Positions 8,479 through 17,438 of a stretch of DNA of 64,000 nt are shown in pieces (within the stretch, counting starts at the first letter, position 1; each line of letters opens with the position of its first letter). The translations under genes and the position numbers were made by a program. A model generated the notes under the pieces. The model was not told the origin of the DNA. It searched no databases and saw nothing but the letters and a program-made list of their open reading frames with translations. The stretch spans positions 1,178,001 to 1,242,000 of the forward strand of contig NZ_CP047198.1 in the NCBI RefSeq assembly GCF_030408635.1. Reading direction: 5' to 3'. Origin of the DNA: Corynebacterium coyleae (GTDB lineage: Bacteria > Actinomycetota > Actinomycetes > Mycobacteriales > Mycobacteriaceae).

Positions 8479-9153
8479 GCTCAGCCGAGCGGTGGCGTCC
8501 TTGAGCGCCTCGCCGCATGTTGCGCCGGGGGAGGGCTTCAAGCGCTCGGCGGGACCCGACACAGACAGGACCGCGACTAAGGTGCCGTCGGGCTGGAACA
8601 CCGGGGTGGACACGCTCGCCAGGCCAACCTCGCGCTCGGAGACAGACTCGGCGTACCCGACCTTGCGTACCTGTTCGAGGTCCGCTGCATCAAACGGGGA
8701 GTCGATCGGGCAGTGGGCGGCAAACACGCGGGCGGCAGAACCGGCCGATAGTGTGAGCCTGGAGCCAACCGGCACTACGTTGTGGAGTCCGCTTTCCGGT
8801 TCTTCGGCAGCGATGCAGGTGCGGGTCGATCCCGTCAGTTGGTAAAGCTGTGCGGATTCCCCGGTCTGTGCAACCAGGTCTCGCATAACCGGCGCGGCTG
8901 CCGGAAGCAGCGCGGAGGGAAGCCCCGTGGCAAGACCGGTCAGTGCTGGGCCGAGTGTCCATTCGCCGTGTTCGTTGCGGGAAAGCACATGGTGCAGTTC
9001 CAGCGCAGTGGCAATGCGGTGGGCGGTTGCGCGTGGCAGGCCGGTGTCGTCGCTAAGTTCTGCGAGTGTTTTATCACCCGCACCAACCGAGCGTGTGATG
9101 GCAACTGCGCGGTCGAGGACTTTAATCCCGGAACCTTCGTTATACTGTCTCAC
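8467..9153 (-). CDS. ltbR: IclR-family regulator of leucine biosynthesis (LtbR/LeuR type)
   Basis: 228 aa, GTG start at 9153. An IclR N-terminal winged helix (residues about 8-65, LSDDTGLPRATAHRIATAL) is followed by an IclR effector-binding domain (about 75-225). It is divergent from leuCD. In Corynebacterium glutamicum the homolog in this position represses leuB and leuCD. No ribosome binding site is seen. A TAGGAT box ends 7 nt before the GTG, which fits a leaderless transcript. Two direct repeats flank that box (see separate entry), suggesting autoregulation. Family and context make the assignment strong. Confidence 0.9.
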   Translation of the reverse strand: MRQYNEGSGIKVLDRAVAITRSVGAGDKTLAELSDDTGLPRATAHRIATALELHHVLSRNEHGEWTLGPALTGLATGLPSALLPAAAPVMRDLVAQTGESAQLYQLTGSTRTCIAAEEPESGLHNVVPVGSRLTLSAGSAARVFAAHCPIDSPFDAADLEQVRKVGYAESVSEREVGLASVSTPVFQPDGTLVAVLSVSGPAERLKPSPGATCGEALKDATARLSAEL

Positions 9154-9178
9154 AGTTCGAATCCTAGCATCTCATAGT
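9148..9178. promoter_or_regulatory. Candidate LtbR operator: direct repeats in the ltbR-leuC gap
   Basis: TCTCACAGT (9148-9156) and TCTCATAGT (9170-9178) are 22 bp apart, two helical turns. They bracket the ltbR -10 box (TAGGAT on the minus strand, 9161-9166). One copy overlaps the ltbR start codon. The position suits autorepression and control of leuC. Confidence 0.4.
9161..9166 (-). promoter_or_regulatory. -10 box for leaderless ltbR
   Basis: TAGGAT on the minus strand, 7 nt before the GTG start at 9153. No ribosome binding site is present. Confidence 0.5.
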
Positions 9179-9213
9179 GTGGGATGTTGGGAGCCCGTAT
9201 GAAGGAGGACCGG

Positions 9214-10635
9214 ATGACTCAGCCACCGTTGACATTAGCGGAGAAAGTGTGGCGCGACCACGTGGTAATGAAGGGGGAAAACGGCGAGCCTGACCTCATC
9301 TTCATCGATTTCCAGCTCCTGCACGAAGTGACCTCGCCGCAGGCGTTTGACGGCCTGCGGATGAACGGACGCACCATGCGCCACCCCGAGTTGCATTTGG
9401 CAACGGAGGACCACAACGTGCCCACCACGGGTATTACCAGCGGTGACCTCGTCGAGATCACCGAGCCTACCTCGCGCACCCAGGTAGCCACCCTGCGCGA
9501 CAACTGCGCCGAGTTTGGTGTGAAGCTGCACCCGATGGGCGATATCCAGCAGGGCATCGTGCACACCGTCGGCCCGCAGCTGGGCATTACACAGCCCGGA
9601 ATGACCATTGTCTGCGGCGACTCGCACACCTCGACGCACGGCGCGTTCGGCTCGATTGCCATGGGCATCGGCACCTCTGAGGTGGAGCACGTCATGGCCA
9701 CCCAGACCCTGCCGCTGAAACCCTTCAAGACCATGGCCATCGAGGTCACCGGCGAGCTGCAGGACGGCGTGACGGCCAAGGACCTGATCTTGGCGATCAT
9801 CGCCAAGATCGGCACCGGCGGCGGCCAGGGCCACATTATCGAGTACCGCGGCGAGGCCATCGAGAAAATGTCCATGGAAGCACGCATGACGTTGTGCAAC
9901 ATGTCTATCGAGGCAGGCGCGCGAGCCGGTATGGTCGCGCCGGACCAGACCACGTTCGACTACGTCGAGGGCCGCGAGTACGCGCCGAAGGGCGAGGACT
10001 GGGATGCAGCCGTGGAGTATTGGAAGACGCTGCCGACCGATGAAGGCGCAAAGTTCGATACCGTCGTGGAAATCGACGGTGCAGCACTGACACCGTTTGT
10101 CACCTGGGGTACCAACCCAGGCCAAGGTCTGCCGCTCGGCGAAAACGTTCCCGACCCGGAGGACTTCACCGACGACAACACGAAGGCATCTGCTGCGAAG
10201 GCCATCGAATACATGGGCTTGACCCCGGGCATGCCGCTGCGGGACATCACCATCGATACGGTCTTCCTCGGCTCCTGCACCAACGCGCGCATCGAGGATC
10301 TGCGTGCAGCCGCCGACGTTGTCAAGGGCCGCCGCATCGCCGAAGGTACACGCATGCTCGTCGTACCGAGCTCCACACTTGTGAAGCAGCAGGCCGAAGA
10401 AGAAGGCCTCGACGCGATCTTCACAGAGTTCGGCGCAGAATGGCGGACCGCGGGCTGCTCCATGTGCCTCGGCATGAACCCAGACCAGTTGCGACCGGGG
10501 GAGCGCAGTGCCTCCACAAGCAACCGCAATTTCGAAGGCCGCCAAGGCCCGGGTGGCCGTACCCACCTCGTATCCCCGCTGGTTGCAGCAGCAACTGCGG
10601 TGACCGGCCACCTCGCAAGCCCGGCAGATCTGTAA
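9214..10635 (+). CDS. leuC: 3-isopropylmalate dehydratase large subunit
   Basis: 473 aa. The ATG at 9214 is preceded at 5 nt by AAGGAGG (9202-9208), which decides against the in-frame ATG at 9199. The aconitase-fold protein has the active-site stretch [13 protein letters not shown] and the iron-sulfur cluster cysteines in [12 protein letters not shown] and [12 protein letters not shown]. With LeuD it isomerises 2-isopropylmalate to 3-isopropylmalate in leucine biosynthesis. leuD follows after 12 bp, and the two form an operon divergent from ltbR. Length and motifs are normal for the family. Confidence 0.98.
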   Translation: MTQPPLTLAEKVWRDHVVMKGENGEPDLIFIDFQLLHEVTSPQAFDGLRMNGRTMRHPELHLATEDHNVPTTGITSGDLVEITEPTSRTQVATLRDNCAEFGVKLHPMGDIQQGIVHTVGPQLGITQPGMTIVCGDSHTSTHGAFGSIAMGIGTSEVEHVMATQTLPLKPFKTMAIEVTGELQDGVTAKDLILAIIAKIGTGGGQGHIIEYRGEAIEKMSMEARMTLCNMSIEAGARAGMVAPDQTTFDYVEGREYAPKGEDWDAAVEYWKTLPTDEGAKFDTVVEIDGAALTPFVTWGTNPGQGLPLGENVPDPEDFTDDNTKASAAKAIEYMGLTPGMPLRDITIDTVFLGSCTNARIEDLRAAADVVKGRRIAEGTRMLVVPSSTLVKQQAEEEGLDAIFTEFGAEWRTAGCSMCLGMNPDQLRPGERSASTSNRNFEGRQGPGGRTHLVSPLVAAATAVTGHLASPADL

Positions 10636-10647
10636 AGGAGCCCGATC

Positions 10648-11241
10648 ATGGAAAAGTTCACCACTCACACCGGCGTCGGCGTTCCGCTGACCCGCACCAA
10701 CGTTGATACCGACCAGATCATCCCCGCGCGCTACCTCAAGCGTGTGACCCGCACCGGTTTCGAGGACGGCCTATTTTCTAATTGGCGTGAAAACGAAGCC
10801 ACATTCGTCCTCAATCAGGACGCGTTCAAAGACGGCTCCGTGCTGTTCGCCGGCGAGGACTTTGGCACAGGCTCCTCGCGTGAACACGCTGTCTGGGCGC
10901 TCATGGACTACGGCTTCCGCGCCGTGTTCAGCCCTCGATTCGCGGATATCTTCCGAGGAAACGCCGGCAAAGCTGGCCTGCTCGCGGGCATCATGAGCCA
11001 CTCCGATATCGAGCTGATCTGGAAGCACCTTGAGCAGCACCCAAGTGATGAGGCGATCGTCTCGCTCGAAGACTGCACCGTCACCGTCGGCGGCAACACC
11101 TTTACCTTCGAGATCGACGATTACACCCGCTGGCGGCTCATGGAAGGCCTCGACGATATTGGGCTGACGCTTCGCGACGAGCCCGCCATCGAACGATTCG
11201 AAGCAACGCGTCCAGCGTTCAAGCCGTCCGTCGCGGGTTAG
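10648..11241 (+). CDS. leuD: 3-isopropylmalate dehydratase small subunit
   Basis: 197 aa. It carries the swivel-domain signature of Leu[19 protein letters not shown] near the N-terminus and [13 protein letters not shown] around residue 70. It joins LeuC to form the active isomerase. AAAGGAG lies just upstream of the ATG, and leuC ends 12 bp before. The gene is followed by a convergent gene after 31 bp, with only a weak GGCG/CGCC hairpin between them. Confidence 0.98.
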   Translation: MEKFTTHTGVGVPLTRTNVDTDQIIPARYLKRVTRTGFEDGLFSNWRENEATFVLNQDAFKDGSVLFAGEDFGTGSSREHAVWALMDYGFRAVFSPRFADIFRGNAGKAGLLAGIMSHSDIELIWKHLEQHPSDEAIVSLEDCTVTVGGNTFTFEIDDYTRWRLMEGLDDIGLTLRDEPAIERFEATRPAFKPSVAG

Positions 11242-11272
11242 ACCCCGGACGGCGATAGCGCCCTCGGGCTGG

Positions 11273-11719
11273 TTATTTGCCCAACTGGTCGACGACGCCC
11301 GGGGCGAACGCCTCCAGGAACTCACGCGCAGCGACAACGACGCCTTGGATACCGGTCTTGATCTCGTCGGAAAACTGCTGGTCGCTGCGCTCCCAGTAAC
11401 CCGGCAGAGAGTAAGTCACGGCAAGCGCGGTGATGCCGCGCTGTTCGTCCTTCACTGCGGTCACGGTGGGGTAAGCCTTCTCAATGTTGTATCGCTCCAC
11501 CCACTCGAGCACCTCATTAAACTGCGCGGCCTTCACCGAATCCACAGCGACGGTGGTCAGCACGTTGAGATTCGGCTCGATCATGTTGATTTCCAGACCG
11601 ATACCGGAAAAACCGGTGCGCAGCGCAGGGCCAAGCGGTGCCTTTTCGTACTTCCAGCCTTCCTTGTCAAACAAGGCGATGACACGGTCGATGCTGAGGT
11701 TGCTGGTTGCAGAAGTCAT
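11273..11719 (-). CDS. YbjN-domain protein, second of a pair
   Basis: 148 aa, ATG start. A single YbjN-like domain spans most of the length (SIDRVIALFDKEGWKYE at the start, a beta-rich middle with AVDSVKAAQFNEVLEW, then a C-terminal helix). YbjN proteins share a fold with type III secretion chaperones and are linked to stress or motility regulators in enterobacteria. The corynebacterial role is unknown. It begins 3 nt after the stop of another YbjN gene, so the pair are tandem paralogs in one operon below the Nudix gene. No signal peptide or catalytic motif is visible. Confidence 0.8.
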   Translation of the reverse strand: MTSATSNLSIDRVIALFDKEGWKYEKAPLGPALRTGFSGIGLEINMIEPNLNVLTTVAVDSVKAAQFNEVLEWVERYNIEKAYPTVTAVKDEQRGITALAVTYSLPGYWERSDQQFSDEIKTGIQGVVVAAREFLEAFAPGVVDQLGK

Positions 11720-11722
11720 GTC

Positions 11723-12217
11723 CTAGTCCTCCTGGTTAGCTTCGGCGTTGGCTTCGGTGTTTGCTTCGGTGGTGAAGGTTTTCGGGCCGCTCGTCGACAA
11801 GAGCTCGCTGGTATCTGGCAAGGCCTCGCGCAGCAGGTTCACCACGTGATGGATTGCGGAGAAGTAGTAGTCCAACATTGCACGCACCTGCTCGTCGGTG
11901 AAGCCTTCGTTGGAGAAGAACGGCGCGTCGATCAGCACGACGGCATCGTCCTCACGACGTACCGGGTGTACGCGCACGAGGGGCATCGTCCGGTTGATCT
12001 CGTTGCAGCGCAGACGCAGCGTCTCAATATCGTCGCCCTCAATGATGCCGAGCCAGCGTGCGGTGGCCTTGAAACCACCCTCGGCTACCTCGAAGAACAC
12101 CATCAGGCTGGGAAATGCGGTGCGAACCTCGCCGCTGTCTTCTCGGAAGTACTGCACCCCCATTGATTTCAGGGTGGCCGCGATGCGGTCTTGGGAAATG
12201 GCGGTAGGAGCTGCCAT
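11723..12217 (-). CDS. YbjN-domain protein, first of a pair
   Basis: 164 aa from the ATG at 12217, which has a GAAAGG ribosome binding site. A longer frame upstream overlaps the Nudix gene and is not used. The YbjN domain covers residues about 8-135. The C-terminal 15 residues are a low-complexity acidic tail with EAN repeats that probably grew by slippage of a short repeat. Paired with the next gene, it may form a hetero-oligomer, as expected for YbjN chaperone-like folds (inference). Transcribed with the Nudix/phosphatase gene 26 bp upstream. Confidence 0.8.
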   Translation of the reverse strand: MAAPTAISQDRIAATLKSMGVQYFREDSGEVRTAFPSLMVFFEVAEGGFKATARWLGIIEGDDIETLRLRCNEINRTMPLVRVHPVRREDDAVVLIDAPFFSNEGFTDEQVRAMLDYYFSAIHHVVNLLREALPDTSELLSTSGPKTFTTEANTEANAEANQED

Positions 12218-12243
12218 GGTCTGGGCCTTTCGTCGTGGTGGGG

Positions 12244-13284
12244 TTACAGAACTGGAAGTGGGGAGGGGATGTAGTCCGCGCCGATGAGCTTGCCGTCGTG
12301 GAACGTCAGCACCCATACGGAGGCTTTCTTCGCGCGGATTTCTTCGTCGATAGGCAGTGTCCCTTGCGCCGAGAGCCACGCGATTATGCCGGGGATGATC
12401 CCACCTTGCGCGCACACCACGCTGGTTCCGCCGGCCTCAATCACGTCCTTGAATGCGTGCTTGGCGCCAACCATGTCGGCGATCCAGGCATCGTCGCCAA
12501 ACTGCTTATCGACGACAACCTCACACCCCATCTCATCCGCCAGCGGCGCAACCGTGTGCTGGCAGCGCTCCGGAACCGCCGAGTAAATACGTTCCGGCGC
12601 GAACGCACTGAGCAGGGGAACGAGCATCTCGGATTGGCGGCGGCCCTTCTTATCCAGAGGACGCAAGTTGTCGTCGCCGGACCATTTGTTGCGGTCGTGG
12701 GCGCGGGCATGTCGGACATAGAGGATGCGTGCATCTGCGGGCGTGTTAAAGCGCTTCTGGGCCTTCTGGAGCACCTCGCGGTCGAGGTCGTACGTCATCA
12801 ACTCAAGCGCTTCATTGAGTGGCAGCCAGCGGATCTCGTCGACCTCGTTGTTGGGTACGAACTCGCCACCGACGACCTCGCCGGTCCAGTAATAGACCAC
12901 CTTGGTGGTCTTCTTTACCGGGTAGACCGTCTTGCCCAGCAACTTGCCCAGGCGAACGTCGTAGCCCGTTTCCTCCTTGATTTCACGTACTGCGGTTTGT
13001 ACAAGCGACTCATCAGGGTCGACCTTGCCCTTGGCCAGCGACCAGTCGTCGTAATGAGGACGGTGAATGCACGCAACCTCAATGGTGTCGGGTTGCGTAA
13101 CGTCACCGCGCCACAGCACCGCACCCGCAGCAAGCGTGGTGCGCTCGAACTCCTTCTGCGGTTTTAACGGAATAGCCTGAAGCCTGCCAGTGAGAAACTT
13201 CTCACCCAAGGCGTCCTTATCTTGCTCGGAGAGCTTCCCGCTGTTTCCTGGTGTCTTGGATGCGTGAGTAGGCATGTCCTCCAT
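12244..13284 (-). CDS. mutT1: Nudix hydrolase fused to histidine phosphatase (MutT1 type)
   Basis: 346 aa (343 if the second ATG at 13275 is used). The N-terminal half is a Nudix domain with the box GKVDPDESLVQTAVREIKEE. The C-terminal half is a histidine phosphatase domain with LYVRHARAHDR near residue 190. This architecture matches mycobacterial MutT1, which cleans oxidised nucleotides (8-oxo-dGTP) and also hydrolyses diadenosine polyphosphates. The second catalytic region reads VCAQGGIIPG, with Gln where many histidine phosphatases have His. That may be normal for this subfamily. It is divergent from gpsA and heads the operon with two YbjN genes. Confidence 0.9.
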   Translation of the reverse strand: MEDMPTHASKTPGNSGKLSEQDKDALGEKFLTGRLQAIPLKPQKEFERTTLAAGAVLWRGDVTQPDTIEVACIHRPHYDDWSLAKGKVDPDESLVQTAVREIKEETGYDVRLGKLLGKTVYPVKKTTKVVYYWTGEVVGGEFVPNNEVDEIRWLPLNEALELMTYDLDREVLQKAQKRFNTPADARILYVRHARAHDRNKWSGDDNLRPLDKKGRRQSEMLVPLLSAFAPERIYSAVPERCQHTVAPLADEMGCEVVVDKQFGDDAWIADMVGAKHAFKDVIEAGGTSVVCAQGGIIPGIIAWLSAQGTLPIDEEIRAKKASVWVLTFHDGKLIGADYIPSPLPVL

Positions 13285-13379
13285 TGTGTCCCAAGTAACC
13301 CACTCACGCCGGACACGCCACGCGCCACGGCCGGTGGTAGGTTAAACCGGAACAATCGGCTGGGAGGATTCAGAAAAAT

Positions 13380-14378
13380 ATGGTCAACGTTGCGGTACTG
13401 GGGGCAGGCTCCTGGGGTACAACCCTGGCGAAGGTGTTCGCGGACGCCGGCAACAGGGTCACGCTGTGGGCGCGTCGGGACAACCTTGCCCGCACCATTC
13501 AGACCACGCGGGAAAACCCGGAGTACCTTCCCGGCATCACACTCCCGGATGCGATCGAAGCCACCTCGGACGAGCAATACGCGCTGCAAGACGCGACCAT
13601 CGTCGTCTTTGGCGTACCCAGCCAGACCATGCGGGAAAACGTCGCGCGTTGGGCACCCATGATCCCGGCTGATGCGACGATGCTGTCCATCTCAAAGGGT
13701 GTGGAAACAGGAACACATCTGCGTATGAGTGAAGTTATTGCAGAGGTCACCGGAGCGGACCCGAACCGGATTGCAGTGCTCAGCGGGCCCAACCTGTCGC
13801 GCGAGATTGCGCTCGAACAACCTGCCGCCACCGTGATTGCATGCGCTGACGAGAACCGCGCAAAACTCGTCCAAGCCGCGTGTGCGACTAACTATTTGCG
13901 GCCGTACACCAACACCGATGTTGTGGGCTGCGAAATCGGCGGCGCGACGAAAAATGTCATTGCGCTTGCCTGCGGTATGGCTTCCGGCCAGGGGCTTGGC
14001 GACAATACCCTGGCATCCCTGATCACCCGTGGCCTTGCAGAGACCACCCGTCTGGGCAACGCGCTCGGCGCGGATCCCCGCACGTTTGCAGGTCTTGCCG
14101 GTATGGGAGACCTCGTGGCCACGTGTGCTTCGCCGCTGTCGCGTAACCGCACATTTGGCTCCGCTTTGGGGCAAGGTGCGACGATGGAAGAGGCGAAGGC
14201 TGCGACGAAGGGCCAGGTTGCGGAGGGCGTGGTGTCGTCGAGAAGCATTTTCCAGCTCGCCGAAAAGCATGGCGTGGAGATGCCGATTACCCAGGCAGTG
14301 TTTGCCATTTGCCACGACAACTTCAAAGTTGCGGACACGATCGCGACACTGATGGGGCGCAGCAAGAAGGCAGAGTAA
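13380..14378 (+). CDS. gpsA: NAD(P)-dependent glycerol-3-phosphate dehydrogenase
   Basis: 332 aa. The Rossmann motif [10 protein letters not shown] at the N-terminus, the SKGVE stretch and [12 protein letters not shown] are typical of GpsA. It reduces dihydroxyacetone phosphate to sn-glycerol 3-phosphate, the backbone for phospholipids. GGGAGG lies 12 nt before the ATG. ddl follows after 34 bp. The gpsA-ddl order is usual in corynebacteria and related actinobacteria. Full length, nothing odd. Confidence 0.97.
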   Translation: MVNVAVLGAGSWGTTLAKVFADAGNRVTLWARRDNLARTIQTTRENPEYLPGITLPDAIEATSDEQYALQDATIVVFGVPSQTMRENVARWAPMIPADATMLSISKGVETGTHLRMSEVIAEVTGADPNRIAVLSGPNLSREIALEQPAATVIACADENRAKLVQAACATNYLRPYTNTDVVGCEIGGATKNVIALACGMASGQGLGDNTLASLITRGLAETTRLGNALGADPRTFAGLAGMGDLVATCASPLSRNRTFGSALGQGATMEEAKAATKGQVAEGVVSSRSIFQLAEKHGVEMPITQAVFAICHDNFKVADTIATLMGRSKKAE

Positions 14379-14399
14379 AACTGCGCCATGGCTACGCGG

Positions 14400-14405
14400 T
14401 AGATT
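14400..14405 (+). promoter_or_regulatory. -10 box for leaderless ddl
   Basis: TAGATT ends 7 nt before the GTG start at 14413. No ribosome binding site is present, suggesting a leaderless transcript besides any read-through from gpsA. Confidence 0.45.
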
Positions 14406-14412
14406 GGTCAGC

Positions 14413-15453
14413 GTGATTCGCGTAGCAGTTCTTTATGGTGGCATGTCCACCGAGCACTCCATTTCCTGCATTTCCGCAGCGTCGGTGATGCAACACATGC
14501 CGGCTGACTACGAGGTGTTTCCCATCGGTATCACCCGTGACGGCGTATGGGTCGAAGGCACAACAGACCCAGTAAACGGCGTCGCGCTGCCTGAGGTGCC
14601 CGCAGGCCGCGAAGTTGCACTCTCCATCAACCCGACGCGCAAGGGGCAGATCTTCGATGTAGCAACCGGCGAAAGTATCGCTTGCGTCGATGTTGTCTTC
14701 CCGGTGCTGCACGGCAAATACGGCGAAGACGGCACAGTGCAAGGACTGCTCGAACTCGCTGGTGTCCCGTACGTTGGCCCAGGGGTGCTTGCATCCGCCT
14801 GTGGCATGGACAAGGAGTACACGAAGAAGCTCGTCGCGGCTGAAAACATTGCGATCACCAGGGAAGTGATCCTCGACGGTCGGGCAGTGCTTGACGACGA
14901 CGAGCGTGACTACCTCGGTCTACCAGTGTTCGTAAAACCCGCCAACGGTGGGTCATCGATCGGTGTGTCCAAAGTGAGCTCCTGGGACGACTTCCCGGCG
15001 GCGTACGACCTTGCGCACGAATCCGATTCCAAGGTGATTGTGGAAGCGGAACTTGTCGGCGACGAGGTTGAGGTGGGAGTCCTCGAACGACCCGACGGGA
15101 CCATTGCGGCATCCCTGCCAGCGAAGCTCAACGGCACCGAAGACTCCGAAGAAGGCTTCTACGGGTTTGAAACGAAATACCTCGAAGAGGGCGTTACGGC
15201 AACGATTCCGGCACCGTTCGACGAGGCAACAACCGCGCAACTTCAAGACATGGCGGTGACGTGTTTCAAGGCGCTGAACTGTAAGTCGCTCGCACGTGTG
15301 GACTTCTTCGTCACCAAGGACGGCCCGGTGCTCAACGAGGTCAACACCATGCCTGGATTCACCGCGATTTCGATGTACCCGCAGGTGTGGGCAGCCACCG
15401 GAGTGGACTACCCGGAACTGCTGGACACGCTGGTGCGGACCGCGCTGCGTTAA
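14413..15453 (+). CDS. ddl: D-alanine--D-alanine ligase
   Basis: 346 aa from the GTG at 14413 (a TTG three codons upstream is possible). ATP-grasp fold: N-terminal YGGMSTEHSIS motif, a central ATP-binding block (PVFVKPANGGSSIGVSKV) and the C-terminal metal-binding block (ARVDFFVTKDGPVLNEVNTMPGF, split here for length). It makes D-Ala-D-Ala for peptidoglycan precursors in the cytoplasm. No ribosome binding site is visible and a TAGATT box sits 7 nt upstream, so a leaderless start is likely. The stop codon lies in the first unit of a 13-bp tandem repeat. Confidence 0.96.
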   Translation: MIRVAVLYGGMSTEHSISCISAASVMQHMPADYEVFPIGITRDGVWVEGTTDPVNGVALPEVPAGREVALSINPTRKGQIFDVATGESIACVDVVFPVLHGKYGEDGTVQGLLELAGVPYVGPGVLASACGMDKEYTKKLVAAENIAITREVILDGRAVLDDDERDYLGLPVFVKPANGGSSIGVSKVSSWDDFPAAYDLAHESDSKVIVEAELVGDEVEVGVLERPDGTIAASLPAKLNGTEDSEEGFYGFETKYLEEGVTATIPAPFDEATTAQLQDMAVTCFKALNCKSLARVDFFVTKDGPVLNEVNTMPGFTAISMYPQVWAATGVDYPELLDTLVRTALR

Positions 15454-15527
15454 AGCACAGCGTTAAAGCACAGCGTTAAGGCGCAGCGTTAAAGCACAGC
15501 GTTAAGGCGCAGCGTTAAAGCGCAGCG
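15450..15527. repeat. Six-copy 13-bp tandem repeat joining two convergent genes
   Basis: Six units of the type TTAAAGCACAGCG, some with GGCG or GCG variants. The first contains the stop codon of ddl and the last contains the stop codon of the convergent DUF3515 gene. Because 13 is not divisible by 3, the palindromic TTAA gives stop codons in all frames on both strands. The CGCAGCG of each unit is the reverse complement of CGCTGCG at the end of ddl, so hairpins can form. Confidence 0.9.
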
Positions 15528-16441
15528 GTGTGCTCGGCGATCAGTTCAGTCAGGTTCGTAATCGCCTCGTTGCTCTCCGCCTGCGGCAAAGAGACTGCGA
15601 TACCGCTGTCGCGCCCCAATGCGTACCACGTCGATGCCGTGGTGCCGTTTGCCAACAGCACATCCTCGAACCACGGAATGTCATTGACCTGGGCAAGTTG
15701 TGCACCCGGTGCGTAATTCGGCGATGGGGCGACACCGCAGCGCAGAACGATCGGATCACGTCCCTCGGCACGCCATGCGACGGTGTTTTCGGACGCAGGC
15801 TCTGTCCGGGTGTAGCCCTCGGCGATAGCATCCGGTGCGGCCTGGAGCAGCGCGTCGCACTTCGATGCATCTGCGCCTTCCAACGCGGACAAAGGCGCGG
15901 GGTTGTGGGGCTGATCCTTCGATGGCAGCCCATCGGCGCCCAGCCGTCCGAGGGACTTCTTTGAGTCGTGGAGTACCTGCGCATCACCGGTCACGGCGAT
16001 CACAGGGGAGCGGTCCACGGTGTACCAGGTGGCCAGGTTGGACTGGGGCGTGAGGTCGTCGATACGCATCCACGTTGCATTGCCGATGGTTTCAGTAACG
16101 GCGTAGTCCGTGTACTGCGCCGGCATGTCTACACCGCAGCGCAGGGTGACGCGGTCATCGGTGGACTTGCGCCAGGCGGCGGCGCCTTGTGGTGCCGGTT
16201 CTGCGAGTTCGGCACGGGGAAGGCCGGCGAACCGGTCGGGGAGGGCGTCGATAAGCGATGCGCACTCCGGGCTATCGGCCATCGGGGCAGGAAGATCAGC
16301 CATCGCGACCGGCTGCAGCGCCACACGTTGGAAGAACACACGAGCGCCAATAACGGCTCCGAGGACGAGAAGGACTGCGAGGCCAAGACTGACCAAAATT
16401 GTTGTGCGATTAACCTGTGGTTCGTGCGCCGTGGTTGCCAT
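15515..16441 (-). CDS. Membrane-anchored protein with two DUF3515 domains
   Basis: 308 aa from the ATG at 16441. An N-terminal membrane helix (residues about 14-38) acts as signal anchor, and the rest is extracytoplasmic. Two similar units follow: residues about 58-150 and about 192-290. Each has a pattern C...P..W then RCGV and ending in W.(T/A)..R...AV, with cysteine pairs C60/C102 and C195/C235 that may form one disulfide each. DUF3515 proteins are usually single-domain, as far as I recall. Function unknown. A TAGACT box sits 8 nt before the ATG, with no ribosome binding site. Divergent from thiL. Confidence 0.8.
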   Translation of the reverse strand: MATTAHEPQVNRTTILVSLGLAVLLVLGAVIGARVFFQRVALQPVAMADLPAPMADSPECASLIDALPDRFAGLPRAELAEPAPQGAAAWRKSTDDRVTLRCGVDMPAQYTDYAVTETIGNATWMRIDDLTPQSNLATWYTVDRSPVIAVTGDAQVLHDSKKSLGRLGADGLPSKDQPHNPAPLSALEGADASKCDALLQAAPDAIAEGYTRTEPASENTVAWRAEGRDPIVLRCGVAPSPNYAPGAQLAQVNDIPWFEDVLLANGTTASTWYALGRDSGIAVSLPQAESNEAITNLTELIAEHTAAL

Positions 16442-16449
16442 GGCGAAAT

Positions 16450-16455
16450 AGTCTA
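16450..16455 (-). promoter_or_regulatory. -10 box for leaderless DUF3515 gene
   Basis: TAGACT on the minus strand, 8 nt before the ATG at 16441. No ribosome binding site. Confidence 0.55.
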
Positions 16456-16475
16456 ACGAAAGGGCTGCCCAACCC

Positions 16476-17438
16476 GTGATCACCACCGGATTTCCCACTG
16501 ATGGTCCGACGCTTGCGCAGGTCGGCGAGCGAGCGGTTATCGCCGCGATTCGCGCTGCCGCACCGTCTGCCCTCAACGGCGACGACGCAGCGGTACTTAC
16601 CCCCTCAGTGCCAAACTCGAGAGTCGTCGCCGGCACCGACATGTTGGTGGAAGGCCATCACTTCACTCGTGCGACCACAACCCCGTACCTTTTGGGCCGC
16701 AAGGCGACGGTGCAGAACTTCGCGGATATCGAGGCAATGGGCGCGCGCCCGATTGCAGCACTGATGGGGGTGTCTGTCTCCCGCGATGCGCCGGCAGCAT
16801 GGGTCGAAGAGATCGCCCGCGGCATTGGGGATATGGCAGGGGAGTATGGCTGTGAACTCGTCGGCGGGGATCTGACCGACGGGCAAGAACTTGTGGTCTC
16901 CGTAACCGCAATCGGCTCGCTTGGTGGTAATCGTCCGCCGCTGACGCTAGACGCGGCACGCCCCGGTCAGCGAGTGGTCGCGCACGGCAATATCGGTTAT
17001 TCAGCCGCAGGGTTCGCGCTGCTGCAGGCCGGGATTGATGTGCCGGAGGAGCTCGAGGTGCTTGTGAAGGCGCATCAGGCCCCGGTGCTTACCCCGGGGC
17101 GTGGCGTGGTGGCGCGCGCGGCAGGCGCGACCGCGATGACGGACAACTCGGATGGGCTCATCCGGGATGTGACGACGCTGGCAAAGGCATCTTCGGTAGG
17201 CATCGAACTGTCAAAGGTGGCGCTGCGCCCGGATGCGACCTTGCAGGCTGCGGGCGTACTCCTTGGCGTCGACCCGTGGGAGTGGGTGCTCACAGGTGGG
17301 GAGGACCACACCCTCATCGGCACGATCGATGGGTCCGCACCGGTTGGGTTCCGCTCGATTGGCGCAGTCACTCGCAAGCCCGGGGTGCGCATCGACGGCG
17401 AGGCCCCAGAATTGACCGCTGGATGGGAGAGTTTCTAA
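16476..17438 (+). CDS. thiL: Thiamine-monophosphate kinase
   Basis: 320 aa, GTG start. The ThiL/AIR synthase fold shows NGDDAAVL near residue 30, the TDMLVEGHHF magnesium-binding stretch, NFADIEAMGARP, and a C-terminal TGGEDHTLIGT. It phosphorylates thiamine monophosphate to thiamine diphosphate, the last step to the cofactor. The stop codon is immediately followed by the ung ATG, so thiL and ung are translationally coupled. The upstream divergent gene starts 34 bp away. Confidence 0.95.
   Translation: MITTGFPTDGPTLAQVGERAVIAAIRAAAPSALNGDDAAVLTPSVPNSRVVAGTDMLVEGHHFTRATTTPYLLGRKATVQNFADIEAMGARPIAALMGVSVSRDAPAAWVEEIARGIGDMAGEYGCELVGGDLTDGQELVVSVTAIGSLGGNRPPLTLDAARPGQRVVAHGNIGYSAAGFALLQAGIDVPEELEVLVKAHQAPVLTPGRGVVARAAGATAMTDNSDGLIRDVTTLAKASSVGIELSKVALRPDATLQAAGVLLGVDPWEWVLTGGEDHTLIGTIDGSAPVGFRSIGAVTRKPGVRIDGEAPELTAGWESF

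Noticed and set aside
9150-9165. GTTCGAATC-like T-loop considered as a tRNA gene
   Set aside because: No acceptor, D or anticodon arms can be folded around it; it is promoter sequence of ltbR.
15450-15527. Tandem array considered as a CRISPR
   Set aside because: Units are 13 bp and contiguous with no spacers, so this is a simple tandem repeat. No cas genes are in the window.
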